Origin: Mytilus trossulus
Taxonomy: Eukaryota; Mollusca; Bivalvia; Mytilida; Mytilidae
Reading direction: 5' to 3'
Assembly: GCF_036588685.1 (NCBI RefSeq)
Contig: NC_086384.1
Span: forward strand, 56,896,945-56,960,944
Length of the DNA stretch: 64,000 nt
The translations under genes were made by a program, and so were the position numbers. Shown one piece after another: positions 35,755-48,100 of the stretch. Positions within the stretch are counted from its first letter, which is position 1. Each line of letters opens with the position of its first letter. The notes beneath the pieces were generated by a model. It was not told where the DNA came from and did no database searches. It saw nothing but the letters and a program-made list of their open reading frames with translations.

Positions 35755-36640
35755 TACTTGAGAACGACTTATCCAAATTTCATGAAACTTAATATAGTTG
35801 TTTCTTATGATGGTCAAATAATCTGTATACTTTTTGGTGAAAATTAGATTTAAACTTTTTGATTTACGACACTTTGCAACTAAAACAGGGGTGTGTTTTT
35901 TTCACATGTCGCACTGTATCTCAAAAACGATTCTTGATTATGGCTTTAAACTTTAAACACTTCTTAGTTATATTAATATGAATATCTGTATACTTTTTGA
36001 TAATGATTCAAAATTTCATTTTTGAGTTATTGAGTATTTTGTAAAAAAGGGGGAGTTTTTTTTTACATGTAGCGCCATATCTCAAAATCGATTTATGATT
36101 ATTGCTACAAACTTTACACATGTCTTTGTTATATTAATCTTAAGATCTGTATACTTTTTGATGATGATTCAAAATTTCATTTTTGAGTGATTAAGTATTT
36201 TGTAAAAAAGGGGGAGAGTTTTTTTACATGTTGTGCTGTATCTCTATAACAATTTATGATTATTGCTTAAAACTTTACACACTTCTTTTTTATATTGATC
36301 TAAAGATCTGTATACTTTTTGGTGATGATTCAAAATTTTATTTTTGAGTTATTGAGTATTTTGTTAAACAGGGGAGTTTTTTTTTACATGTCGTGCTGTA
36401 TCTCAAAAATAATTTATGATTATTGCTTAAAACTTTACACACTTCTTTGTTATATTAATCTAAAGATCTGTATAATTTTTGTTTTGATTCAAAATTTTAT
36501 TTTAGTGATATTTATTTTTTTGTAAAAAAAAAACCATGGTGGGGGGTTTCCCGTCGTGTCTCAAAAACTATATATGGTTATTGCTTTAAACTTTCTCAGA
36601 AACTATTTATGATTATTGCATATAACTTCCACATAAGACT
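35755..36640 (+). repeat. Tandem repeat, period about 160 bp, about five copies
   Basis: The word CTGTATACTTTTTG recurs at about 35825, 35987, 36147, 36308 and 36468, giving periods of 160-165 bp. Each unit also has an 'acatgtcg' and an 'atttatgattattgct' block. The array is bounded by 'gtctggcgttaacatgtcgc' and by 'cttcgggcgtatcatgcgct', which probably mark one dispersed element. Confidence 0.8.
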
Positions 36641-38726
36641 TCGGGCGTATCATGCGCTCATGGCGCAGCTGTTTATTAAAATCTAAATTAAATAAAAAGG
36701 GTAGGATAACAGAACCCTAGTGGCACCTTATCAATTAAGTATTGGATTATTTAGTAGATACTCCAATATATATACCACTTTCATAAACTTAAAATTGATT
36801 AGTAACAAGATTCAATCAGTTTGTTTGCATAATATGAAAAATTGATAAATTAAATGCCTTTAAATTTGTCAGAGCAATAAACAGTAGACATATATACAAT
36901 TATAAGTTTGCTTTTTAAAAGGCAAGCATCATGTATATTTGAACTAATTTAAGAGGGTCTAATTGTGAATTAAAATACTGCAGGAAAATGGACTAAAAGA
37001 ATTAAGTATAGAGAAAAAAGGACCAAAATATAAGAAATATGGAATAATGAGGTTCTAGAGAATAAAGAATAGACTAAAATGGGGAAAATGTATGTAAAGA
37101 GTATTAAAAAAATGGCTTGAAAGATTAAAGAATACAGAATTGAAGGAGCCTCTATCCAGACCCTGATTTAAAACATGTGATGTTATTGTTATAGAATTGA
37201 TTTTTTAGTTCATGGAGCAGCACAATATTCCATTGGGAAAATTTGCTACGAATCATTTAATTCACACGTTATAAAAATTTCTATAGTTCACTGTTTGTGT
37301 TCATGAATATTTTAAAGCAAATATCAATATTTTAATTTATGTGTTTTTCTGGAAAATATTATTAAAAATATTAGAATAATTATTTTTTTTATAATTTTCA
37401 GGATATTATGTCATGTATGTGGAAAGGTGCAATATATATATAATGAATGAATTTATAGTTCAACAGACAAAACTGAAAACAAGCCTCAACTGTAAGTGAT
37501 TTTCTTCTTTAGAATTTTTCTCAATATCTCAAAAATTAAAATTATATTTTAGTCTTAACCCTTTCCTAAATGGAATTTTATTTTTTGCATACTTGATTCA
37601 CATATGATTTTTCAATAAAATGCTGAAAATATACTTTTAAGTATTAATGCATTGCAAAAGACAAATATTTCATCAAATGAATTTAAGTCAGATATTCTTA
37701 TATTTTTATGAATATCCTTTTCATATTGGATACTAGTTTTAGTAAGTCTGATGCAGACATTTCATAGTCGAAGCATTTTAACTGAAGTACTACACAGGCC
37801 TCAAAAGGCGTCATTATGGAGTAAAGGGGGTGTCGTCAAAAGTTATCATTATGGAGGAAAGGGTTGACAGAATAATAAATGGACGCAATAATTTCTGTAT
37901 TTATAGTATATGAAATGAACATAACAAAGGAGATTACAAAAGTTAATCAATGTGTGTGGTGTATCGAAAATTATCAATGGCGCAGCAACCCAACACATTA
38001 TTACCGAAATACATTGAGAGGCCTGAACATACAGTCTTAAACAATAGAATGGTAACAAGCTTTATAAATCAACCTAAATCATGTTAATCTTTGGGAAAAA
38101 ATGTTGTAAATACATTGATATTAAAAATGTTACGATAAATGGCTAACCCGTGTTAAAAGAGAGCCATATCTCTTGCACGTTAAAGACACCCTTGTAGATT
38201 TCGAAAAAGAGTAGGCTAATGCCGCTACAAGGCAGCACTCGCACCCGCAAAGTGGAAAGGGATTAATATAAGTTGCAAAACTTGTTTCCCAATCCACTCT
38301 AAATAAATAAGTTTAAACTAATCAAAACTGTTTTTCGAAGACAAAAAAATCACTGGTGATCCTTTTGTAAAATCTGCTGGTCCTCATTATTATTTCTATT
38401 GCATAGTACCATCAATATGGTAGTCCTTGGCAACATTTCGATTTGGGTGGTCAAAACCGTTGGACTACCACTTTTCAATTTGTCACTTATACTGTGGTTG
38501 AGGTACTACTTTTATACCATTATTGTCAAGAAGGGACATCATCTGTGTACCATGGACACATTCTCCATTTATTCTATTTATTTCTGTTTGATAGAGCTTC
38601 ATTAATTTTCATTTTGAAGTTTGTCAGTAATAAAGTTTTTAATTTTATTTCAGAATTTTATATATATATATTGCTAAAACAACACAAATTTAAACTATTT
38701 TAAATGCTAATCATAATAAATAAGAA
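36641..38726. other. AT-rich DNA upstream of the JmjC gene
   Basis: No convincing gene. Positions 38155-38315 contain 'ttgcacgttaaagacaccct' and 'aatgccgctacaaggcagca', which I recall as a common bivalve repeat (unverified). The overlapping frames at 38399-38703 lack any motif. A 5' untranslated exon and a promoter for the gene at 38815 probably lie here, but I cannot place them. Confidence 0.35.
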
Positions 38727-38799
38727 TTCTCTTATTCCCAGAATGAAGAAAATGCTTTTTTAATTCACAGAATGAAGACAATTCTCTTTTAATTCACAG
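38727..38799 (+). promoter_or_regulatory. Triplicated 3' splice acceptor before coding exon 1
   Basis: Three units of 29 bp each contain a pyrimidine-rich stretch, CAG and AATGAAGA. The AG dinucleotides end at 38741, 38770 and 38799. The last lies 16 bases before the start codon at 38815. All three would serve as acceptors for the same 5' untranslated sequence, so choice among them would not change the protein. Confidence 0.65.
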
Positions 38800-38814
38800 A
38801 ATGAAGAATAGAAA

Positions 38815-39161
38815 ATGAAAAGACACATATCTAAGGAGCTGCTACAAGCAGAAAGACTGGCTAAACAGATGGAGTCCGAGGAATTGGTCACACCCCTACG
38901 CCTCCTACTGGTGCTTATCATTTCTGTTGTCTTGGTTACAGCTGTATCGTTTAGCGCTGCCAATAAATCAGATTATTTACTTTCTGCATCCGATGAAACC
39001 ATTAATTTGACTTCAGTTCCCTATATTTATGATTACACAAAAGCTGAAAAGACAAGGGAAGAGAATATGGAATTTTATAACCAACCTTTAGATCAGTGGA
39101 GTGTAGAAAAGAGGTCAGGCCTGTCCTTAGATGAATTCTGGGATATATATGATGGCAAATG
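38815..39161 (+). CDS. JmjC gene coding exon 1
   Basis: It starts at ATG 38815 (MKRHISKELLQAERLAKQ), the only in-frame ATG upstream of the membrane helix. It encodes residues 1-115 plus two bases of codon 116. The donor is AATG|GTAGGA. The downstream copy of the same exon end and donor at about 39373-39418 is more diverged. Confidence 0.85.
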
Positions 39162-42100
39162 GTAGGATTTTATGTGACTACAATAATGTTGATGTTGTCT
39201 TCTCCAAAAAAATTATAACACATTTCATTTAAAAAAATTATTTTTAAGAATTTTTCCTGCTGTAATGAAATTTTCTTGTCTAGAATATTGAACTTACAAG
39301 AACTAATTGTTGTTGTTGAAAAAAAATCCAAAAAGGCATGGGAAGGCAACAGCCAATAATTTTTTTTTAAGAATGGCCTTATATTTGATATCTATGATGA
39401 CAAATGGTATAATTTTGATTGGACCACACATTTAGCATGTCTAGTGTTTGTTATGTATGCATTATTGATTTATTCAAGGTTTATATTTGAAGGTACATTA
39501 TGTACTAAACATGTTAAATATTTGTACAATTTGTACATGTATAAGAATAATAAGAATAAGAATAATAATAAGAATTTTATTAGTCTAAAATCCAAAAAGA
39601 TTGAAAGAAAAACAAAAACATAGATTATTAGTATTAATTATAATACTATTTTTGACAGCATGCCTCCTCATGGAAATTATTTATTAAAATATTATGCTTA
39701 TGTAACAAAAAATATGTTATAATATATATAACATTATAAGTTGAGCCATTAAATACACAGTTCATATATTGACATTATAATTGTTTCTTTCATTATACAT
39801 TTCACTTATGTAGTTAACAATGATAAGTAAAATATCACATTCTTGGCAGGAAAATATAAAATCAAATATGTTTTCTTCACTCATGGAATTAAAACAGGGG
39901 ATAATACTAGAAATTTCATCAAACATTTTGATCCTAGTTTTAACATGTATATGATTTAATAACTTTTTGTTTCACACAGTCTTTGATCATTTAAGGCTGG
40001 CTATATGCTCTGAAAAAATTTCATGTAGGTTTTCATTAAACCATGTTTTGGGACTTTTTTTTATAGTTTTGATCAGGCAATTATGACAAGGGGTCAACAT
40101 TGCATAGTTCAGGCCTTTTGCAATGGTGAAACTTTGCAAGTAAGATGCTGTTGAGGATGTTCTTATAATTGTGTGTGCACATTATTATTATTTTTTGTCA
40201 ATTTTAGTTTTTTATACGACCGCAAATTTTGAAAAAAATTTCGTCGTATATTGCTATCACGTTGGCGTCGTCGTCTGCGTCGTCGTCGTCGTCGTCGTCG
40301 TCGTCCGAATACTTTTAGTTTTCGCACTCTAACTTTAGTAAAAGTGAATAGAAATCTATGAAATTTTAACACAAGGTTTATGACCACAAAAGGAAGGTTG
40401 GTATTGATTTTGGAAGTTTTGGTCCCAACACTTTAGGAATAAGGGGCCAAAAAGGGCCCAAATAAGCATTTTCTTGGTTTTCGTGCTATAACTTTAGTTT
40501 AAGTTAATAGAAATCTATGAAATTTTGACACAAGGTTTATGACCACAAAAGAAAGGTTGGTAGTGATTTTGGGAGTTTAGGTCCCAACAGTTTAGGAATT
40601 AGGGGCCAAAAAGGGACCCAAATAAGCATTTTTCTTGGTTTTCGCACCATAACTTCAGTATAAGTAAATAGAAATCTATGAAATTTAAACACAAGGTTTA
40701 TGACCATAAAAGGAAGGTTGGTATTGATTTTGGGAGTTTTGGTCCTAACAGTTTAGGAAAAACCAAAATTAAACTTTGTTTGATTTCATCAAGAATTGAA
40801 TAATTGGGGTTCTTTGATATGCGGGATCTAACTGTGTATGTAGATTCTTAATTTTTGGTCCCATTTTCAAATTGGTCTACATTAAGGTCCAAAGGGTCCA
40901 AAATTAAACTTACTTTGATTTTGACAAAAAATTAATCGGTTGGGTTCTTTGATATGCTGAATCTAAAAATGTATTTAGATTCTTGATTATTGGCCAAGTT
41001 TTCAAGTTGGTCCAAATCGGGGTCCAAAATTAAACATTGTTTGATTTCATTAAAAATTGAATAAATGGGGTTCTTTGATATGCCAAATCTAACTGTGTAT
41101 GTAGATTCTTCATTTTTTGTCCTGTTTTCAAATTGGTCTACATTAAAGTCCAAAGGGTCCAAAATTAAACTTAGTTTGATTTTAACAAAAATTGAAATCT
41201 TGGGGTTCTTTGATATGCTGAATCCAAACATGTACTTAGATTTTTGATTATGGGCCCAGTTTTCAAGTTGGTCCAAATCAGGATCTAAAATTATTATATT
41301 AAGTATTGTGCAATAGCAAGTCTTTTCAATTGCACAGTATTGTGCAATGGCAAGAAATATCTAATTTCACAATATTGTGAAATAGCATTTTTTTTTTTAA
41401 TTAGAGTTATCTTTCTTTGTCCAGAATAGTAAGCAAGAAATATCTAATTGCACAATATTGTGAAATAGCAATATTTTTTTTTAATTGGAGTTATCTTTCT
41501 TTGTCCAGAATCAACTGAAATCTTTGTTATATACAATGTATATTCACTTTTTACTACCAACTGATAAATTGAAATAATTTTTACCATTCAGTGATAACAA
41601 GCAGTTTTTTTACATCTTAATATTTTATGATGTATTTAAATTAGGGATGGCAACGAGTATTCGAGTACTCGGGTACTCGCTCGGAAGACCGAGTACTCGA
41701 GTACAGTTTTAGTACTCGGATACTCGTTTGCCTGTTATACATTTTGAGATATTTCTCTCCACATTTCCACTCATTTTAGTTCTGTTGAAATATACCTTTC
41801 GTAATACAAATAAAATTAATTAACAATGTTTATTTTGAGGATACTTTTTGTTATAGTAGTACCAGCAACGTTCTTTCCATCCAATGATATGTTTTCATGT
41901 GCACTACATGTAACAAAATAGAAAGTCAAACAGTTTTTTGTCTAAAATCATATAATTTCTTAACAAGAACAAAATCAAATCAAAGTGACCTGCCGTGGGT
42001 GTCATCCTGGTTTGCCCACTTTTAATTACATGTATATGTAAACATAGAGGGAATTGTTGTTTTAACAATTATAGTTTATTTCTGAATTATAGTGGACATA

Positions 42101-45100
42101 TTTTTTACCTTTTATTTTACCTGTAAATGTTTAAAAGAACATTATATTCTGTTATTAAATCAAGGAAAGTGTGCAAAACTTTCTAAATTTTATATATTTT
42201 TGGCAGGAAAATGTATTTTTATTCATACAAAAAATAGGAAAAAGGTGCACTTAAAATAAACTATTTTTCCAATTTATCAACAAATAGTTTTAATTTTTGG
42301 TACATTCTGAAAAAAGGTAAAAAGTAAAAAGAATGAAACTAAAGATTTATTAGAATAAATCTCATTGAATATCTTTAACTTTATTTAACTTTTTTTTTTT
42401 AAATTTTAATAAAATACACTGTTCTGAAACTTAATATAAAAAATATCCAATTTATTCTAACAACTAGAATATAAATGCAAGCCAAGCTATAAATATAACA
42501 CAATTTACACAGTTATCTGCATCCAAGCTAGCATTTTCTTAAAAAAAACAAAATAACAACAATAAAATATTTTTCGATTAATAATCATGATTGCTAACAA
42601 CACCAGTTAGAACTTCAACCAAAAAGGCTATTTACTGACTATGAAACAGCAACCAACAACGCAGCACGAACAGTGTGGCCAGGGGTTAATGTGAAAGGCT
42701 GCTACTTCCACTTCTCCGGTGTATTTGGCAATAGTCACAGAAATATGGACTGCAGTCCTATTATAAAGAAAATGAAGACATAACTCAACTGATAGGGGGA
42801 GCTGCAGTACTACCTCTTGTTCCACCCCACCTTGTTGGGGAAGTTTGACAAACACTAAAGAAGAGATTTGAGAAACTGAAAACATACTGGCAACAACTTC
42901 ATTTACAGAATACATGATAGAGTTCAGGATTGAAAGCTACCGTTTTCTATTAAATCACTATTATCACTATTACACAGAAGGACCCCCACCACAAATCACT
43001 TGGAAGGATGGCACAACAAACATAAGAAGAGACTCAAACATGCCCACACAAACATCTACGAGATCATTGAGCTACTGAAAAAGACACAGGCACTATCATA
43101 ATGCAACATTATCCAAGATGCAGCAGGAGGAGCCCGTCCACCAAAAAGATGACGATACACAGTATAAAAACCAGACTCCAACTACTGAAAGAAAGATTCT
43201 AACAAGGACTAATAAGCGTGGTAGATTACTCTGACACAGCCGATGATCGATCCCATCTTTTCCATATGAACTGGACAATGAAGTGAAGATTTGTAAATAT
43301 CATGTTTTGTGACTTTTGGTGTAAATATAAAAGATTGTATTTATCCTCATTTTACATATTTCCTTATGCAATGCATTTATAAAATTGATTAATTTATTAA
43401 ATTATGTTTGCAATGAAAGAGATCTTTTATAAATGTATTTTTATCATGAAAATCATTCAGAAACTAATGAATAATGGACACTTTTGTAACTGGATATCTT
43501 TTTTTGTTATTTGTTGTGTACATGTATGTTTGTTGAATGAATTTATATTAAAATAATGAGAAAAAATATTTGATTTTTTTAATAATTTTTTTTATACATA
43601 AAAACAACCTGAATATGCGAAAACACTTACTTACTATATACCTGACCATACCTAAGTTGGAACAGACTATACAATTGTATGCTCATTAAACCTTTTGTCT
43701 TTTTTGTTTTCTTTACTAATAGATAATTGGTAGAATTAAAAGTGGGCAAACCAGGAGTAAACCCCTGCCGTGAACCCTAAGCAACTAATTAGAGAAAATT
43801 TAAAGGTGTTTGTATACGGATCAATAATTATCTCATCACAAGCCGTAAATACTTACCTTTGTTTGTTAATCAAGACTTATATGTAAACGTGATTATATAT
43901 AATTAGTATGAGAGGTACATTTAAATTAACTCAATTACTCTGTATTTGAAACTTAACTATAATTGTTTAATTTACAATTTAAAGATAGGCGAAAGTAAAA
44001 GGGGGACATTTAAACCCAAAAGTCTAAAATAAACTGACAATGACATGCCTAAATATAAAGAAAATTTGACAAACGAAAGTGCCAAAAAAAAAAGAAAACA
44101 CAGAAAAAGTAAGACTGAGCAACACGAAAAAGCACAAATTATTTGAAGTCAAATATTGTTGTTGACAAATTAATGGACAAGTCGTATTATAAAAAATACC
44201 AACTCATAAGGAACAGATGATACATGTATTGTCTACTTTATATGCAAATATTGTTCATTTTATTTTAGTTTGGTTCTTGAACACGTACAGAAACAATAAT
44301 TGCGATTATGATAGGTTATTAGTAAAAACGGCGATCGGTAATTGATTGTTTGATAGACTAAAAAAACTATGATTTTAGTACGTTTGTATTTCGCTTATAT
44401 GTTTATGAAAGGTAATAACAAAAACACTGCATCCCACCTAAAGTCTATACTTTTCAATTGACGTTTAAGATTCGTCCGAGTACTCGCGAGTACTCGAGTA
44501 TTATGACCGATTATCCGAGTATTAAATTTCAGATCTTTTGACATCCCTAATTTAAATGAGTAGTTATTGTTGCAAACTCCATTAGAAATTTAATTGAGAT
44601 TAATTTGGAATAAGGGAAAGGGGGATGTGATTAAAAAAATTGGGTTCAATTTTCTCATTTGAAATGAAATTTCATAAATAAAATGAAAATTTCTTCAAAC
44701 ATTTTTTTGAGAGGATTAATATTCAACAGCATAGTGAATTGCTCTAAGAGAAAACAAAAATTTTAAGTTCATTAGAACACATTCATTCTGTGTCAGAAAC
44801 CTATGCTGTGTCAACTATTTAATCACAATCCAAATTTAGAGCTGAATCCAGCTTGAATGTTGTGTCCATACTTGCCCCAACCGTTCAGGGTTCAACCTCT
44901 GCGGTCGTATAAAGCTACGCCCTGCGGAGCATCTGGTTTAAGGATGTACTTAGCATTGCTAAGGCGAGGTTTTAGAATTCATGTCAAATGTTCGGACGCC
45001 TTGGTGTTTTTCCATACAATACCAGGTAAAATATTTTGCCCCATAACACCCATTTATTTTTTGCATGTAAGACTAAATAACTCATTAAAGGTCATTTACC

Positions 45101-48100
45101 AAAATATTAGAAGATTCTTGATTTTCTTTGTTTTGTTTTGAGATAACACCAATGCAAATATAAGGTAAAAGTCAGCCTTTTCCCACCATATTTTAACAAT
45201 GTTTAAATCTCAAATATCTCGAAAAGGAGGTCCAATGACCTATCAATATTTTTAGCTTATTTTTATCCTTAACGAATGCACTTGCGGCTTAGAGTATTAA
45301 TTTTGAATTCTTAATTTCTCAATTTTCACCTAACCTCACCTAAGTACAAAAAATAACATCCTTAATGGAAGTACATTTTGTATAAGTTAGGTGACCCATT
45401 TATTTGTATTTGACAACTTGTGTGATATTTGTAGTATAAATACTGATTAAAGGCTTTAAACATAAATTCAATTATGATCTGAGAAGAAGGCAAGACATTT
45501 CAGTGTGTCCACTTTGTTATCAGGTTAAAATGTATATAGTTTTTTTTTTTTTCAGATATGTATACAAAAAAATAAGATTTGGCATAACAGCAATGAGACA
45601 ACTATCCATTAAAGATAAATGATTAAAGCTTAGAACACAATGAAGTTGAAGAATAACAGCTCATCATTTGCCATGATTTTGAAATTGTTAGAATGATGTA
45701 ACTTTTTTTTATAAATTAAAAATTTATGTTTTGTAGGCCTGTTATAATAACAGACGTTGTTGATAAATGGCCAGCTATTAACTGGACTAAACGTTTCTTT
45801 CAACAACATTATGCAGATGAAAAAGTTATGGTAAAAGCTGTTGTGGTGAGTAGGTCTGTTGTGGTGAGCAGGTCTTTTCTCTCTCACATGAGTTGTCTCT
45901 CCTTGCAGCTGTTGTGGTGAGTAGGTCTTTTCTCTCTCACATGAGTTGTCTCTCCTTGCAGCTGTTGTGGTGAGTAGGTCTTTTCTCTCACATGAGTTGT
46001 CTCTCCTTGGAAGCTGTTGTGGTGAGTAGGTCTTTTCTCTCTCACATGAGTTGTCTCTCCTTGGAAGCTGTTGTGGTGAGTAGGTCTTTTCTCTCTCACA
46101 TGAGTTGTCTCTCCTTGGAAGCTGTTGTGGTGATGGTGAGTAGGTCTTTTCTCTCTCACATGAGTTGTCTTACCTTGGAAGCTGTTGTGGTGAGTAGGTC
46201 TTTTCTCTCTCACATGAGTTGTCTCTCCTTGGAAGCTGTTGTGGTGAGTAGGTCTTTTATCTCTCACATGAGTTGTCTCTCCTTGGAAGCTGTTGTGGTG
46301 AGTAGGTCTTTTCTCTCTCACATGCGTTGTCTCTCCTTGGAAGCTGTTGTGGTGAGTAGGTCTTTTCTCTCTCACATGAGTTGTCTCTCCTTGGTAGGTC
46401 TTTTCTCTCTCACATGAGTTGTCTCTCCTTGGAAGCTGTTGTGGTGAGTAGGTCTTTTCTCTCTCACATGAGATGTCTCTCCTTGGTAGGTCTTTTCTCT
46501 CTCACATGAGTTGTCTCTCCTTGGAAGCTATTGTGGTGAGTAGGTCTTTTCTCTCTCACATGAGTTGTCTCTCCTTGAAGCTGTTGTGGTGAGTAGGTCT
46601 TTTCTCTCTCACATGAGTTGTCTCTCCTTGGTAGTTTTTTTCTCTCTCACATGAGTTATCTCTCCTTGGAAGCTGTTGTGTTAAGTAGGTCTTTTCTCTC
46701 TCACATGAGTTTTCTCTCCTTGAAGCTGTTGTGGTGAGTAGGTCTTTTCTCTCTGACATGAGTTGTCTCACCTTGAAGCTGTTGTGGTGAGTAGGTCTTT
46801 TCTCTCTCACATGAGTTGTCTCTCCTTGGAAACTGTTGTGGTGAGTAGGTCTTTTCTCTCTCACATGAGTTGTCTCTCCTTGAAGCTGTTGTGGTGAGAA
46901 GGTTTTTTCTCTCTCACATGAGTTGTCTCTCCTTGGATACAAATAAAATATTTGATCGATTATTGTGTTATGATAAATTAAATGACTGGTGAATAAAAGA
47001 CATGGTACAATGTTTATATATAAAATTGAGAATGGAAATGGGGAATGTGTCAAAGAGACAACAACCCAACCAAAGAAAAAAACACAACAGCGGAAGGTCA
47101 CCAACAGGTCTTCAATGAAGCGAGAAATTCCTGTTCCCAGAGGCGTCCTTCCGCTGGCCCCTAAACAAATATATACTAGTTCAGTTATAATGAACGCCTT
47201 ACTTATTTCCAAATTGTACACAAGAAATGTATACATCCACAAGGCATCAATTGAACAACACAAAAAACCACAACACATGCATGCATCTTCAATATTCAGG
47301 GTTGTATGTATATAGTCCACAATTTTTCACTCCAAAATAAATATTGTCAGACAGAGGCACCAATATTAGAGTACTTTTTAAAGTAATACGATTAAAACAG
47401 CCCTTATACTATCAAAACAGCAGATGACATTGTCCTGATCATATAAATCACGTCATCTATATTGCTTTTTCGGACCAGTCCAATATTTCAATATGGACTG
47501 GCAATGAACCCTAAAAAACATGTAAACATATATTGTCCATGTACTTCAGGATTCATAAATTGCCAGTCCGTATTTGAAATATTGGCCCTATATTCACATC
47601 ATTGCCAGGCAGTATTGGAAATATAGTACGATTGCCTTGATATATATAACTTATTGTCTCTACTTTAAACACGCTATGACATACTTTGCCATGTGCAACA
47701 TTTTTCAATTGCTTTTTAACAGTAGTTCTTTTAAAGTGCTTCTTCTGAGAAGTCCAGTTTATCAAAGTTTGTTTCTAACTCATGTTAAAATAGCTGAAAA
47801 GAAATGCAACAAATTGATGATTTATGTTTTTCTCCATCAGAATAGAAAACCTGCAGCATTAGCAGTTGACATGGACACTTTTATAAGTGAGCTGGACACT
47901 TCTGGACCAAATGGGTGGACCTATCTTGAGGATGAACTATTTATAGTCACCAGACCTGAACTGAAGAAAGATATTGGTCCTAATGTATGTAATGTACAGT
48001 AATACTGCCATTTTAACTGTAGAAAAAACTAAAATTATAGTCAGATTAAACTGTCATCAAATCAAACTCATAGATTGAAAATAAACTGACAACGCCATGA

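Larger units (their letters stand above)
41642..44549. mobile_element. hAT-type DNA transposon, non-autonomous, carrying a MULE remnant
   Basis: The ends are TAGGGATGGCAA and the inverted TAGGGATGTCAA, flanked by the 8-bp duplication ATTTAAAT (41634-41641 and 44550-44557). Short TIRs starting YAGGGATG with 8-bp duplications are the hAT signature. Both ends carry CGAGTACTCG palindromes just inside, as in many hAT elements. Only 1.1 kb belongs to it once the inner element is removed, and no hAT transposase is present. Confidence 0.85.
40205..44945 (-). repeat. Large mussel interspersed repeat in intron 1, interrupted by a hAT-type element
   Basis: It reads on the minus strand from about 44945 to 40205. 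TATACGACCGC occurs at 40213-40223 and inverted at 44901-44911. Within it are a (CGT)n microsatellite (40264-40306), three units of a block of about 155 bp (40320-40760), a second set of 'ggttctttgatatgc' units (40810-41290) and 'caatattgtg' units (41325-41470). The two halves become continuous when 41642-44549 and one target copy are removed. The frames at 40163-41276 and 44857-45141 are shadows. Confidence 0.75.

Noticed and set aside
38399..38703. Two overlapping frames before the JmjC gene
   Set aside because: They overlap in different frames, have no motif and no fitting splice signals.
40163..40387. Arginine-rich frame (minus) suggesting a nucleic-acid binding peptide
   Set aside because: It is a CGT/GAC microsatellite translated by chance inside an interspersed repeat.
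45884..47320. Frames of 163 and 254 codons (minus) and 141 codons (plus) rich in HHNSFQGETTHV-like units
   Set aside because: They are the 54-bp array read in three directions. The unit is a multiple of three, so frames stay open by chance.
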